Assembly: GCA_029260075.1 (NCBI GenBank)
Contig: JAJDDY010000052.1
Span: 1-64,000, forward strand
Source of the DNA: Phycisphaerae bacterium
GTDB taxonomy: Bacteria > Planctomycetota > Phycisphaerae > UBA1845
Direction: 5' to 3'
DNA length: 64,000 bases
Shown here: positions 50,154 to 59,598 of the stretch, piece after piece
Layout of the letters: each line of letters starts with the position of its first letter
Numbering within the stretch: position 1 is the first letter of the stretch
Translations under genes and position numbers: made by a program
Notes under the pieces: generated by a model
What the model saw: only the letters and a program-made list of their open reading frames with translations
What the model was told of the DNA's origin: nothing
The model's database searches: none

Positions 50154-51755
50154 CTACGGCACCGGTCCAAGCGCGCGGTCGACGTCTGCAGTGTCCGTGT
50201 GATCGTTGATCAAATCGAAGAACTTGCCCGTCGCGGTGCAGAGCTGAGCGATATTGATGCCGACGATAAACGTCAGGCGCGCGACCCTCTGCTGTTGATC
50301 AAACAAGGATTCACGACGTTTGACAATATCGTCGATGTTCAGTGTCCCCTGGATGTACTGTTCGATTCCGCTCACGAAATCTTCTCGAAAGCGTGGAATA
50401 TTTGCCTTCAGTTCATCGCGACTGGCGCCGAGGGTTTCGATTCGGATGATCGGTTCGAGCGTGTCGACGAAAATCCTATTTTCCCGCGCAATGATCGCCT
50501 GGCGAAAACGGGCGATTCTCGCTTGGGCTTGCCTCCCCAAGCTGTCGGTGACTCGCGAATCAACCGCACTGACGTCCACCCCCACCGATAGTTGCCAGTC
50601 CGAGTTGCCATCGAGGTCGGTCCCACCGTCCAAGTTGGAGTTGGCGTCAAAGAGGAGCGAGACATCCCACTTGCCCCGACGGGCGAGGTCGAGTTGGACT
50701 TCGGCGTTGCGTTGTTCGTTGCGCAGCGTGGCAATCTCGGGATCCGTCTCAATGCTTGCGCGAAGCAGATCGTCGTGTGCAGCGCCGAGAAATGGGTTGA
50801 ACGCTTCGTCGACAAGCTGGATTTGCGCGTGAAACGGAAGTCCGCACGATCCCTTGAGCCGTTCACGATCGATGTCCAATCGCCCGGCTATTTCACCCAA
50901 GAAAGCGCTTGCCTTGGCGAGCTCCGCTCGGACGCGGCTCCGATCCGTGGTCAGGTCCCGCCCGGCGATCTCTTCCATTCGGGTGGTGAGGTTGCGAAGA
51001 TCACGCTCCCACGATGCGGCGTGGTCGACCTGGCGGCGAAGGTTGAGCACGTTGAAAAAACTTCGCAGCGCGTTCTCCAGCCTGCTGCGGACCGTCTGAA
51101 TGTAGCCAAGCTGCGCAGTGCTGAGTTCGTTGCGCCGAAATATTTCCTCGCTCGTGCGTTCGAGCTTCTGCCGCGAAACCCACAGCGGATATCGAACACT
51201 GGCGGAGAGGAAGGGTTGAACCCCATCGGTCTCGTCACGCGCAAGCGTGGACAACCCGACGCCGAAGTCCAACTCGGTGGTGTCGAAGAACTGCTTTTCG
51301 ACGTTGAACTCGACGGAGTTCTGGCGACGCCTGCTGACGGCCCCGGTTAGTCTACCAGGTCGTGCGGAATCGGGGACGTTGGTGCGCGATTCCGAAATAT
51401 CGTTTCGTGTAACCATGCGCGGCGTCAGCGAGTCCCTCGACACGACGAAGAAGTCGTACCTTGCCTCCTCCGACATGTATCGTTGATAGCTCGACTTGAT
51501 GTCCGGTTCGTTATCGAACGCGATTTCGATGACGGAGTGCGGGGTCAAGCGATAGGACTCGCCGCAGTCGACTCTCGTAAGGCGGCTTGGGCCGGGCAAC
51601 TCAGCGGCAATCGTCGGAATAGGGAGGTGTACTTCAGTGCGCAACCGGGCCGACGGAAGCGTGGAGTCGCAAGAGACGGAGCAAAGAGCGCCAAGCGCTA
51701 GCCAGCGACCGAAGGCGCGCATGCGGAACAAGCGTTTCGGAAGATGGCGTCGCAT
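50154..51755 (-). CDS. TolC-family outer-membrane protein
   Basis: 533 aa; ATG codons at 51755 and 51722 are both possible. The N-terminus has a lipobox-like LGALCSVSC, so it may be a lipoprotein as in the OprM branch. The rest has the repeated pattern of long coiled-coil helices and short strands of TolC proteins: LENALRSFFNVLNLRRQVDH, SRVRAELAKASAFLGEIAGR, RNEQRNAEVQLDLARRGKWD, SLFDQQQRVARLTF. TolC-type proteins form the outer-membrane channel for efflux or type I secretion. No membrane-fusion or pump gene is next to it in this window. Confidence 0.85.
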   Translation of the reverse strand: MRRHLPKRLFRMRAFGRWLALGALCSVSCDSTLPSARLRTEVHLPIPTIAAELPGPSRLTRVDCGESYRLTPHSVIEIAFDNEPDIKSSYQRYMSEEARYDFFVVSRDSLTPRMVTRNDISESRTNVPDSARPGRLTGAVSRRRQNSVEFNVEKQFFDTTELDFGVGLSTLARDETDGVQPFLSASVRYPLWVSRQKLERTSEEIFRRNELSTAQLGYIQTVRSRLENALRSFFNVLNLRRQVDHAASWERDLRNLTTRMEEIAGRDLTTDRSRVRAELAKASAFLGEIAGRLDIDRERLKGSCGLPFHAQIQLVDEAFNPFLGAAHDDLLRASIETDPEIATLRNEQRNAEVQLDLARRGKWDVSLLFDANSNLDGGTDLDGNSDWQLSVGVDVSAVDSRVTDSLGRQAQARIARFRQAIIARENRIFVDTLEPIIRIETLGASRDELKANIPRFREDFVSGIEQYIQGTLNIDDIVKRRESLFDQQQRVARLTFIVGINIAQLCTATGKFFDLINDHTDTADVDRALGPVP

Positions 51756-51993
51756 GTGCGGTTTGGTTGAGTCCCTTCGTATGCTTCGATGTTGGCCTGC
51801 TGCGGGGCGAGTCTATTCTCGTTCGACGACACGAGCAACCGAACCGACCAGTCGGTCGAGCCGTGTTACGTGCCGAATACGTTCGCGCCCCAGCCAAACC
51901 GTCTTGAGCCATGTATCGCCCCAGTGCAGCCGTGTGGCGACGCAGGGACCGATGTAGCGATTTGTAAGACTCAAGCGACGGGTTCGTCCGATC

Positions 51994-52057
51994 CGAGCCG
52001 CAACCCCCCCGAGGAAACGCTCTCACGCTGTCACGACCTGCTTTCTAATGCGGCGTC
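51994..52057. repeat. Dispersed repeat, family I, partial copy 5
   Basis: CCGAGCCGCAACCCCCC then GAGGAAACGCTCTCACGCTG and TCACGACC. It has only the left arm and centre; the right arm is missing. Confidence 0.5.
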
Positions 52058-52397
52058 ACACCTTAATGTTCGGGTTGTCGCCGCCCGAACCAGCGGAGCC
52101 AGGCGCGCCGGTCAAAGCCCTCCGCGCTAGCGGTGGGACAGGTCCGCGGGCTAGCGCCCACAGCTCTGACGCCGTCGCAAACCCGTGGACTTGGCTGTGA
52201 CGGAGCACCAGCGCTCGACCCGATCGAAACCGGATCCGCAGACCCACGCGAGGCGCGCGAAGCGGTGGCTCGGGCCGGACGCAGGAGTCCTTCATTCTTG
52301 AGGAGGTTCCGGAGGTCGCATTCTTGACGACCGCACGGTGTACCGGTCCTGCCAGCGGTGTCGATGTCGCCTATTCGCCAACCACGATTGCTACCGC

Positions 52398-52426
52398 TTG
52401 CGGAACCGAGCCCGGTTTGCCATAAT
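52398..52426 (+). promoter_or_regulatory. Promoter of tRNA-Ala
   Basis: -35 TTGCGG (52398-52403) and -10 CATAAT (52421-52426) with the ideal 17-base spacer. The tRNA begins 10 bases after the -10, so transcription starts a few bases before it. Confidence 0.7.
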
Positions 52427-52436
52427 GCCCGGTCAC

Positions 52437-52509
52437 GGGGCCATGGCGCAGTTGGGAGCGCGTCTGCATGGCATGCAGAAGGTCGCGAGTTCGAGTCTCG
52501 CTGGCTCCA
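52437..52509 (+). tRNA. tRNA-Ala (anticodon GGC)
   Basis: A 73-base cloverleaf. The acceptor pairs GGGGCCA with TGGCTCC (one G-T) and has discriminator A. D arm GCGC...GCGC. The anticodon stem TCTGC/GCAGA closes loop ATGGCAT with anticodon GGC. T arm GCGAG-TTCGAGT-CTCGC. CCA is not encoded. Confidence 0.92.
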
Positions 52510-52940
52510 GTGATGTGGTTTCCGCTGAGCGCGGAACTCTTTCGTACGCGCTTGTGTTGGGTCGTTCGGCTTGGGCGCTCTGAGTTTCGGTAGTCTGCCG
52601 GATTCGCGAGTTCCGAGACCGCATCGGTCAAAGACGTACACCTCGAGTGCCAACCTATCGATTGCACCGACCAACCCACAAGCCGTTGTCACGATTGGCC
52701 GTTGCAGCAGCCTTTCGCGATGTACTTTCGGACGTACAAGCGCCGCACCCTGACACGAACGGCACTCTGCTTAAGTGGCTTCAGGAGATGATACGCGCGT
52801 ATTCGGGTTTGTTTCTCATCGCTCTCGCTCGACCTTTGAAATCGAACAGTCGCAAACGACACCTTGTCGTGAGTTCTCAGCAGCATCGCGCGACGATGCG
52901 CCGTGCGCGGCGAACGTGCGTTTGACGGGACTTATGATAC
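52510..52940. other. Intergenic region between two tRNA genes
   Basis: The two tRNA genes point toward each other across this space. No gene, strong hairpin or repeat-family member is visible. Confidence 0.35.
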
Positions 52941-53014
52941 TACCGACGCCAGGTCTCGAACCTGGGACCTCCTGCTCCACAGGCAGGCGCTCTAACCAAC
53001 TGAGCTACGTCGGC
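52941..53014 (-). tRNA. tRNA-His (anticodon GTG), atypical acceptor end
   Basis: A 74-base cloverleaf on the minus strand. Acceptor GCCGACG/CGTCGGT with G1-T72; T8 A9; D arm GCTC...GAGC. The anticodon stem CCTGC/GCAGG closes loop CTGTGGA with anticodon GTG. T arm CCAGG-TTCGAGA-CCTGG. The discriminator is A and the base at -1 is C. Most bacterial tRNA-His genes have G-1 opposite C73; this one does not. CCA is not encoded. Confidence 0.88.
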
Positions 53015-53482
53015 GACACCCCGGCATCGGGGCAGACGCGCGGCGCCAGACGCCGCGACTGCGGTTTTTAACCGCTTGGGCGATCGATGTCCACCGGGGA
53101 GAACGTGTCCGCACGTGCGACGCCGGGCAGCCGCATTCTAACTTCCGGAGTGGTTGGAGTTGCCTCGGGCTTGTTGGTGCCTGCTTCGCGTGGCTGAAAG
53201 CACGGATCGGCCGAATCGTAAGAGCCGACACCGCTTGAGAATCCTCAGAATGCGGCTGCCCTGACGAGCGACGGCGGAACCGGTGCCGGGAGATACGTGA
53301 TGCACTGGGGATCGACGGCGTTGTGGGCGATCGCGCCGCGCCGGAGTATTGTCGGTTGAGGTGGCACGTCGCGCTCGAACGATCGCGGGACGTGGTGATT
53401 ACGGCCGGGGCGATTGCAAGCGAGTGAAAGTGCGGAGGTCGCTGTTACCCAGCGGCCGGCTGCACGAGAAACGTTGCAGGTC
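53015..53482. other. Intergenic region upstream of tRNA-His
   Basis: The only clear structure is GCGGTTTTTAACCGC at 53061-53075, a small perfect inverted repeat. No gene is seen. Confidence 0.35.
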
Positions 53483-54265
53483 TCACGTGGGACGCGTCTT
53501 TTGATCCCGTCGCTTCAATGCGTCACGTAGTTGAGCAGCTTCTTCAAACCGTTCATTCTCGATGGCTTCGCGTAACGCTTTGCGGGTCACGATGAGTGAA
53601 TCCTGGGGTACGCGTCGCCCAAGCTCCTGCGCCATCGCTCGGAGTATTTTCAGCTCTTCGCTCGATTGGGCCGCTTCGTCTTGACCGTATCGCGCGAAGT
53701 GGTCATTGACGGCCATGGTCCCCCGATTGACATGGGCGAGTGCGCTGGACGCTTCCCCCTGCTGCATGGCCGCGTAGGCGCGGGCACGTGCATCCATCAT
53801 CAACACGTACGGTCGAAATTCCTCGAGTGCCAACTGATCTTCACGCTCCAGCGCGTGGTCACGACAGAGGTCGAACACCTCTAGGTTGTGTGAAGTGTCG
53901 CGAGCTACGTCGGCGTATTCTTCGAGAACGAACAGCGCCACATATCGACGATAGAACAGTGACGCCTCGTTTCTCAGTTCGTTGCTTTCTTCCGGTGATA
54001 GGGAAAAGCCAAGCGTCGTACCGTTGCATGATTCGTAGCGCTGTAACTCCTTCTTGTGACGGTTGAGCAACGACTCGCGTCCACCGGGCCGTTGCCCGTC
54101 GGGACGCCCAACGGTTTCCATTTGAATGAGGCCGAGCTCGACGCGCATTTGTATGCGGACCACGCCGTCCGTACCGAGTATCTTTCGAACGGAGATTTTT
54201 TCCGGCTCGAATGGCCAATCCGCGAGCGTATCTTTTAGATCAACGTAAGACATTGCGCTATGCAT
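53483..54265 (-). CDS. UVR-motif protein of unknown function
   Basis: 260 aa; a second ATG at 54253 is equally possible. The C-terminal 40 residues contain a UVR motif, ALREAIENERFEEAAQLRD followed by ALKRRDQK, the helical hairpin through which UvrB and UvrC bind each other and which also occurs in McsA and Clp-related adaptors. The first 60 residues (RKILGTDGVVRIQMRVELG then LIQMETVGRPDG) look like a small beta domain. The middle is helical, with a TPR-like ARAYAAMQQGEASSALAHV stretch. No Cys zinc sites as in McsA are present. I would guess an adaptor protein. Confidence 0.75.
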   Translation of the reverse strand: MHSAMSYVDLKDTLADWPFEPEKISVRKILGTDGVVRIQMRVELGLIQMETVGRPDGQRPGGRESLLNRHKKELQRYESCNGTTLGFSLSPEESNELRNEASLFYRRYVALFVLEEYADVARDTSHNLEVFDLCRDHALEREDQLALEEFRPYVLMMDARARAYAAMQQGEASSALAHVNRGTMAVNDHFARYGQDEAAQSSEELKILRAMAQELGRRVPQDSLIVTRKALREAIENERFEEAAQLRDALKRRDQKTRPT

Positions 54266-54953
54266 CCCGACGATGGCCTGCCTCGCCCCCAGAGTTCCCC
54301 AAAGTATCCTAGGCCACTTCCATTCTACAATTCAACGTCGACGCCGATCGTCTCGTTCGGCGTCATCACCCGATAAGAGTTGATCTCGTGCTAAGAAGCA
54401 AGCCGAATCGTACCCGTAGGGCGGTTTGGAGTAGCGTATGAGCGAGCGCGTTACGCCACATCTTCGGACGTTGAATGGCAGGCTGTTCAACCGTACGGAG
54501 CTATTGTGCAACCGACTTTCTAGTCGGTCGTCTTCGGAGCGACAGCGCTGCTTGACGGACCGGAGCGTCGGCCCCGCGGCGGTTGTCAGCGGCTGATAGG
54601 GGTTGCGCCCGGGAATCGCGCGCTTGAGGGTGCCCCATCCTTCTCTACTGGAAAATGGTGGCCGTGAGATGGAGCGGCCGCGTGGACGGAGTCATTGGTT
54701 TTGTGTGTTCATCTCCCATCCGTTGCAGCGCAAGGAGCGGGGCACCACCGCTTCCTCGTACACTTCGCCGCGCAAAGGATAGGGTACTCCCACCGCGCGA
54801 CGAGGGGGCCGCCTGTTGTCCAAGAAATGCGATTCGCCCGCGACTGGCGCTCATATACACATCGCACCGACCGCCACACCGGCGATACTACGATGCCACG
54901 AAAGTGTCAGTCTTCGTCGACGGCGGCCGCGATGGTGGAACGGGGAGGGTGCG
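54266..54953. other. Intergenic region with a degenerate family III repeat pair
   Basis: No gene was recognised. GGGTGCCCCATCCTTCT at about 54628 and AAAGGATAGGGTACTCC at about 54774 are an imperfect inverted pair of the CCCCATTCTTC type. Confidence 0.4.
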
Positions 54954-55232
54954 CTAGCCCAGCATATCGAGGAGGCGTGAAACCGTGCCTTCGATTCGAT
55001 CCGGTGTTTCGTAGGTACCGTTGGCGACTTCTTCACGTATGGCGTTGACGCGGGCTATGCGAAAGCTCGAGTCGGCCATGGTGTCAGCCAGTGCTCGACT
55101 TGCGGAGGAAATCTCGACGGTGTCTTGTGCCGGCGCGTTGTCTGGCGGCGTGGTGGGGGCGGAGGACCGGACGTTTGAAGGGCCCGTCGGCGTCGCTGAA
55201 TCCATACCACCAAGGTTGATAATCAAACTCAT
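54954..55232 (-). CDS. flgM: Anti-sigma-28 factor FlgM
   Basis: 92 aa, typical size. The N-terminal half is Pro/Ser/Thr-rich and disordered; the second half matches FlgM: DTVEISSASRALADTM, then RIARVNAIREEVANGTYETP and DRIEGTVSRLLDML, the helices that wrap around sigma-28. FlgM holds FliA inactive until the flagellar hook is complete and is then exported. AGGAA precedes the ATG. No flagellar structural gene is nearby, so the link to motility rests on this protein alone. Confidence 0.9.
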   Translation of the reverse strand: MSLIINLGGMDSATPTGPSNVRSSAPTTPPDNAPAQDTVEISSASRALADTMADSSFRIARVNAIREEVANGTYETPDRIEGTVSRLLDMLG

Positions 55233-55806
55233 CTCGCTTATTCCTGGCCGCCGAGGCTCGGCCCGTCCTATGGAACCCGCCGACCGTCAATGGCGTGGGC
55301 GATCGAATCGCGACGGCGGTCACAAACCGCAGCCGGTGGTTCCATTCTGGCCGCCCAGAAGAGGGGCAGTCCGTAGCAGTGTTGAGGCGTGCCACGTCGC
55401 GATGATGCCGATAATCGGCGGACCTCGGAGTCCAATATCATCACTGTTGATATCGTCCTTTTGGCGGCAAAAACTTTAGACCTGACGGACTCGTCGCATG
55501 CCCTCGTGCCCCTACCTACTACATATTGCGACAAAGAAATACACAGGCAATACATGTCGATTCGGGGCGCTACGCCGTAGCCCGGACCGGCGCGAGGTGC
55601 GGCTCCGAGAATCGGCTCCTGTGATACTGATAATGCGGATTCCATCGCCGGATCCGGCGTCGTATCGACATCGTGCTCCGGTCAAAATGGGGTGCAGACT
55701 GCGCGAAACGAGCGCTAGGGCTGCTTGTGAGTGCCGTTGCGGGTGAATGGGCGAGCGCGGTGTTGTGCGCCGAACGGCGGCCGTGCGTTCGGTGGCACTC
55801 GGGCGG
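55233..55806. other. Intergenic region upstream of flgM
   Basis: No gene is supported; minus-strand frames here are Arg/Ser/Pro-rich. The central part (55440-55480) is AT-richer and holds the sigma-28-like boxes described separately. Confidence 0.35.
55450..55478 (-). promoter_or_regulatory. Possible sigma-28 promoter upstream of flgM
   Basis: On the minus strand TAAAGTTT (55471-55478), identical to the sigma-28 -35 consensus, is followed after 13 bases by GACGATAT (55450-55457), 6 of 8 in agreement with GCCGATAA. The usual spacing is 11, and the leader to flgM would be about 210 bases, so the match is only suggestive. Confidence 0.3.
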
Positions 55807-56979
55807 CTATTCAACAGGCTGGAGACGCACGGAAACGGTGGTCGACTTACCGTCTCTCTGGTAGGTCACCTGCACGCTGTCTCCGATGGTCTTTGTCTCA
55901 AGGGCGTCGCGCAGGTCGTACTCGTTACCGATGGCAACGTCGTCGATCGCGACGATGATATCCCCGAGTTGTTCCACGTGCCGGGTTCGTTCGGAGGAGA
56001 TGGTCCCGCGCAGCCCGGCTTCCTCCGCTCCGCTGTTGGCGCTCACAACCAGAACCAGCACGCCCTCGATGCCCGCGCGTTGTTGAAGCTCGGGTTGCAA
56101 CGGCACGATGCCCAAGCCCGGTCGCCGTTCGTGCCCGAAACGAATCAGTTGCGGCACGACGCGATTGACAATGTCGACCGGTAGGGCGAATCCGATACCG
56201 ATGCTGCCACCGGACGAACTCGCGATTTGCGTGTTGACTCCGATAAGTCGCCCGGCGCTGTCCAAAAGCGGCCCGCCGGAATTGCCGGGGTTGATGGCTG
56301 CGTCGGTTTGAATGACGTCGCGAATGGGTCGCCCGGAAAGCGAAGTGATCTCGCGGCCCAGTGCGCTGACCACGCCCGTAGTGAGTGTGTAGTCGAGGCC
56401 GAAGGGGTTGCCGATTGCGAAGACATTCTGTCCCACCTGAAGCGTGCCCGACGTTCCGACGGCGATCGGCGTGAGTCGTTCGGCTGGGACCTCGATTTTC
56501 AATACGACGAGATCGTTGTCCTCGGACTTGCCCACTCGCGTCGCCGGCCAGACCGAGTTGTCTGCGAGCATGACGTCGATCCGGTCTGCCCCGGCCACGA
56601 CGTGCAGGTTGGTTACGATATGACCGTCGCGATCCCATACGAACCCCGAACCCGTGCCCTGAGGAATCGCGAACACGTTCGGACTGAACAGCTGTCGCCG
56701 ATACTCGATGGTCGAAATGTACGCGACGCTCGGGGACGCGTTTTGAAAGAGCCGGATGGTGGATTGTTCGTCTGCGGCCAGATCGCCGCGCGGTTCGATC
56801 GATCTCGGTGTGGCGGTTGGCTCGGTTAGCGCGTCGGTGCGGATCGAGCGTGCGAGTGTCCAAACGACGAGGAACACGAGCGTCCAAATTCCGATGCTCG
56901 CGGTCCAGGACACGCCACGCGGGCGCGGCGCGGGATGCTGCGGCGGCGTCGAGGTTGGATCGCTTCGGTACTGGTTCAT
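55807..56979 (-). CDS. HtrA/Deg-type serine protease
   Basis: 390 aa. Residues 25-45 form a membrane anchor or signal (SIGIWTLVFLVVWTL). Trypsin-like domain with the complete triad His126 (IVTNLHVVAG), Asp156 (DNDLVVLKI) and Ser234 (NPGNSGGPLLD), plus FAIGNPFGLDYTLTTG and VIQTDAAIN. One PDZ domain follows (RPGLGIVPL, GVLVLVVSANSGAEEAGL, GDIIVAIDDVAIG). A single PDZ domain and an N-terminal anchor make it closer to DegS/HtrA-like quality-control proteases than to DegP. It acts in the periplasm on misfolded proteins. Confidence 0.93.
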   Translation of the reverse strand: MNQYRSDPTSTPPQHPAPRPRGVSWTASIGIWTLVFLVVWTLARSIRTDALTEPTATPRSIEPRGDLAADEQSTIRLFQNASPSVAYISTIEYRRQLFSPNVFAIPQGTGSGFVWDRDGHIVTNLHVVAGADRIDVMLADNSVWPATRVGKSEDNDLVVLKIEVPAERLTPIAVGTSGTLQVGQNVFAIGNPFGLDYTLTTGVVSALGREITSLSGRPIRDVIQTDAAINPGNSGGPLLDSAGRLIGVNTQIASSSGGSIGIGFALPVDIVNRVVPQLIRFGHERRPGLGIVPLQPELQQRAGIEGVLVLVVSANSGAEEAGLRGTISSERTRHVEQLGDIIVAIDDVAIGNEYDLRDALETKTIGDSVQVTYQRDGKSTTVSVRLQPVE

Positions 56980-57505
56980 TCCGTCTCTACCGGGTTACCG
57001 GAGACCATTGCCGGGGTAATTCCTTGTTGGCACGTGCGAGTCTCTAATGTATTCGCCGTCCCGCTTCGATATTGCCGGCAACCGCTAATGGATCACCGGC
57101 CGGAAGCCGGTGCCACACCTTTTTCAACCGGCCGCTAACAGGTTGCTGGCTGCGTCCTGTTCCGCCCATCGATCACCCATCGCCGGATTCTATCCGTTCC
57201 GTCGACCGTAGGCCAATAATACGGCAAGGCGTGATTACTGTCTCGGTTGCGGCACATGCGGTCCGAAAGCGCTCGGGCGAAATCGTCGTCGTGTTGTTCG
57301 AGCGTAATGGGGGAGAGGGAAAGAGGCTTTCCGTAGAGTGTCTAGAGCACAGAATTCACGGGCGAGTGTCGAAACACCGGCGGGGATCCACGCGGCAGCG
57401 GGCACACTTCGGCGACGGCAGGATGGCGCGTCCAGCAACACGACGGTGGAGTTGCTTACCCGCGAACGCCTGGTACGCCAAGAGCGGCGCTGGTCGTTTG
57501 CTCGA
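56980..57505. other. Intergenic region containing a family II repeat
   Basis: No gene was recognised. A family II repeat lies at 57082-57145. The right part is the downstream side of the zinc-ribbon gene. Confidence 0.4.
57082..57145. repeat. Dispersed repeat, family II, copy 5
   Basis: GGATCACCGGCCGGAAGCC, then GGTGCCACACCTTTTTCAAC and CGGCCGCTAACAGG. It is in the same orientation as the copy at 2742 and opposite to those at 22534 and 48368. Confidence 0.65.
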
Positions 57506-57685
57506 TCAGCGTTGATCGCAGGTGGCGTTGCCGTCCTTAACGATCGCCGCTTTGACGTCTCCACCCTTGGTCAGACGCAATTCCAGCGTCTCATGCGTCT
57601 GACCGCACGTCATGTGGATCGTGGTTTCGGGCATATCGAAGGAATGCGAGCCGCCGCAGGCTGGGCAGTCGAATCGTACAAGCAT
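57506..57685 (-). CDS. 59-aa zinc-ribbon-like protein
   Basis: A small gene. The product starts MLVRFDCPACGGSHSFDMP and continues through TTIHMTCGQTHETLELRLT, KGGDVKAAIVKDGNATCDQ and a final R. CPACGG and a later TCG could bind one zinc. A long run of non-random residues, the compact beta-strand pattern and the conserved-looking Cys argue that it is real. A GGA-type site (AGGACG) lies upstream. It may be co-transcribed with nhaD. I do not know a function. Confidence 0.65.
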   Translation of the reverse strand: MLVRFDCPACGGSHSFDMPETTIHMTCGQTHETLELRLTKGGDVKAAIVKDGNATCDQR

Positions 57686-57811
57686 GGGTTCTTCGTCCTG
57701 GCGACGCCGCCGACGTAAGACCCCGCCTGCGCCCCACGCGACAGCCGACGCAGTCGTAGGCTGTCGTGCGTGCAGGCGGCGATCTTGCCGACCATCGTGG
57801 CTCCTCGTCTT

Positions 57812-59392
57812 CTACAGGAAGATGGTCGTGACGACAATAAGGAGCGGAAGGAGAATAAGGCAACTGTAGACCATGTAGCCGAAGAAGCTCGGCATGCGAA
57901 CCCCGCTACTCTCGGCAATGCTCTTGACCATGAAGTTGGGTCCGTTGCCGATGTAGCTCATGGCGCCCATGAACACCGCACCCAGTGAGATGGCCACTAG
58001 CGCCGGCTCGGCGACCGATGTTCCGTCCGCCAGCGTTACCAAGGCCGTACCGGCCGCATGTGGAAGCGATGTAGACGTTTCGAAGAACACAACATAGGTC
58101 GGGGCGTTGTCGAGGAACGCCGACAGGGTTCCGGTAGCCCAGAAGAATCGGGTCGGTGAACTCAGCAGGTCGCCGAGTGCGCTTCCGCTGGCCTTGAGTA
58201 TCTCGATCGGGGCTTGCATGCAGATGAAGATTCCGATGAACAGCGCCGCCACTTCCATGATGGCGTGGTAGTTGAACTTGTTCGTTTCGCGAATGCTCGG
58301 AGCCGTCGACTTCAGCGACAGCACGACAAACGCCAACATCATCAATTCACGTAGGAACGGGAAGGCTGTAAACCCGAGAAGCGGTACGGGTTTCCCGGGT
58401 TGAATCAACGCGACGCAGAAGACGATGCCCAGCAGCCACAAGAGGTTGGGCGTGCCGGCTAGTGAAAGTCGTGTGACCTGCGTCTCGTCACGAACGATAT
58501 CTTTGATGGTTTCTTTCTTGTAGGCGATCGTGTCCCAGATGTAATAGACGATGAGCAGCGCCGCGCACATGACCGCCCACTCCGCCCAGAGATGGAGCGT
58601 CCAGAGAAACGGCACGCCCCTCAAATATCCGAGAAACAGCGGCGGATCGCCGATCGGTAACAGGCAGCCGCCGACGTTGCTCACGAGGAAGATAAAGAAG
58701 ATGACCGTGTGGCGCACGTGCTTGCGCTCGCAATTCGTTTTCAGCAGCGGGCGGATGAGTAACATGCTCGCGCCGGTCGTTCCGACGACGCTGGCGATAA
58801 GAGCCCCGACAGCGAGAAAACCGGTGTTGGTCGCCGGATGAGCCGCGAGATCCCCGCTCAACGAGATGCCCCCGCTGATCACGTACAGCGAAAAAAGCAG
58901 TACGATAAACGGGAGATATTCGACGACGATGCCGTGCTCGAGAACCTGTACCACGCGACCGGTTCCGACGGTGATCCAGTAGTACACCAGCGTCACGGCG
59001 CCGAACGACAGGCTTACCATCAGGCGATTCTTATTGTTTTCCCACCAATGCTCCGTAGCCGGAATCAGCGGGAGGATGGCGACGCAGAGCAGCAATCCGG
59101 CGAACGGCGTGACCGCCCAGAGACTCGGCGCATGCGCATGGGCAGCGCCCTCGTGGGCTACGATATGGTGCGAAGTGAGCGAATGGTGGATGAGCAAGCC
59201 CATCGCCAACGCACCCAGCGCCATAGCCGCCCACTGCAATGGGGAGAACTTACGTTCTGGCGCTTCGGCCGCCCCTTGGAGGTTTATACTGATATCCACG
59301 TTGGCAGACTCCGTATGTGCGTTTTCGTTGCCCGGTGTGAGGCTGCCAGCGTTCGCAGCCTGTCCCGACTCGTCCCGATTGTCGTTGGACAT
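57812..59392 (-). CDS. nhaD: NhaD-type sodium/proton antiporter
   Basis: 526 aa from the ATG at 59392; AGGAG lies 11 bases upstream (59404-59408), so an ATG at 59416 is less likely. After a 55-residue polar leader it has about 12 to 13 membrane helices of the ArsB/NhaD ion-transporter type. Recognisable parts are [22 protein letters not shown], given here as [18 protein letters not shown], then [49 protein letters not shown] and [16 protein letters not shown] near the end. It extrudes sodium (or lithium) in exchange for protons at the inner membrane. Confidence 0.92.
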   Translation of the reverse strand: MSNDNRDESGQAANAGSLTPGNENAHTESANVDISINLQGAAEAPERKFSPLQWAAMALGALAMGLLIHHSLTSHHIVAHEGAAHAHAPSLWAVTPFAGLLLCVAILPLIPATEHWWENNKNRLMVSLSFGAVTLVYYWITVGTGRVVQVLEHGIVVEYLPFIVLLFSLYVISGGISLSGDLAAHPATNTGFLAVGALIASVVGTTGASMLLIRPLLKTNCERKHVRHTVIFFIFLVSNVGGCLLPIGDPPLFLGYLRGVPFLWTLHLWAEWAVMCAALLIVYYIWDTIAYKKETIKDIVRDETQVTRLSLAGTPNLLWLLGIVFCVALIQPGKPVPLLGFTAFPFLRELMMLAFVVLSLKSTAPSIRETNKFNYHAIMEVAALFIGIFICMQAPIEILKASGSALGDLLSSPTRFFWATGTLSAFLDNAPTYVVFFETSTSLPHAAGTALVTLADGTSVAEPALVAISLGAVFMGAMSYIGNGPNFMVKSIAESSGVRMPSFFGYMVYSCLILLPLLIVVTTIFL

Positions 59393-59598
59393 GTGACGTT
59401 TAACTCCTATCGGCAACCTGAGCAGTCAAATTGCACTGATCACACCATGCGATCCCACACACCGTGGAAGCGGGGGCGGCATCATGCTGGAATTCGTAAC
59501 GGAATACCAGTCGCTTCTCGCGGCTTGAATACCGGACGTGGGTCATATGATGACCGTGCGACACGCGCTGAGCGGTTTGGCGGCGGCAATAGGCCGGT

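Larger units (their letters stand above)
51756..52436. other. Intergenic region with a partial family I repeat and the tRNA-Ala promoter
   Basis: No gene is supported; frames on both strands here are Arg/Ser-rich and lack start signals. It holds a truncated family I repeat near 51994-52057 and ends with the tRNA-Ala promoter. Confidence 0.4.

Noticed and set aside
52063-52692. 209-residue minus-strand frame
   Set aside because: It runs through the tRNA-Ala gene and its promoter.
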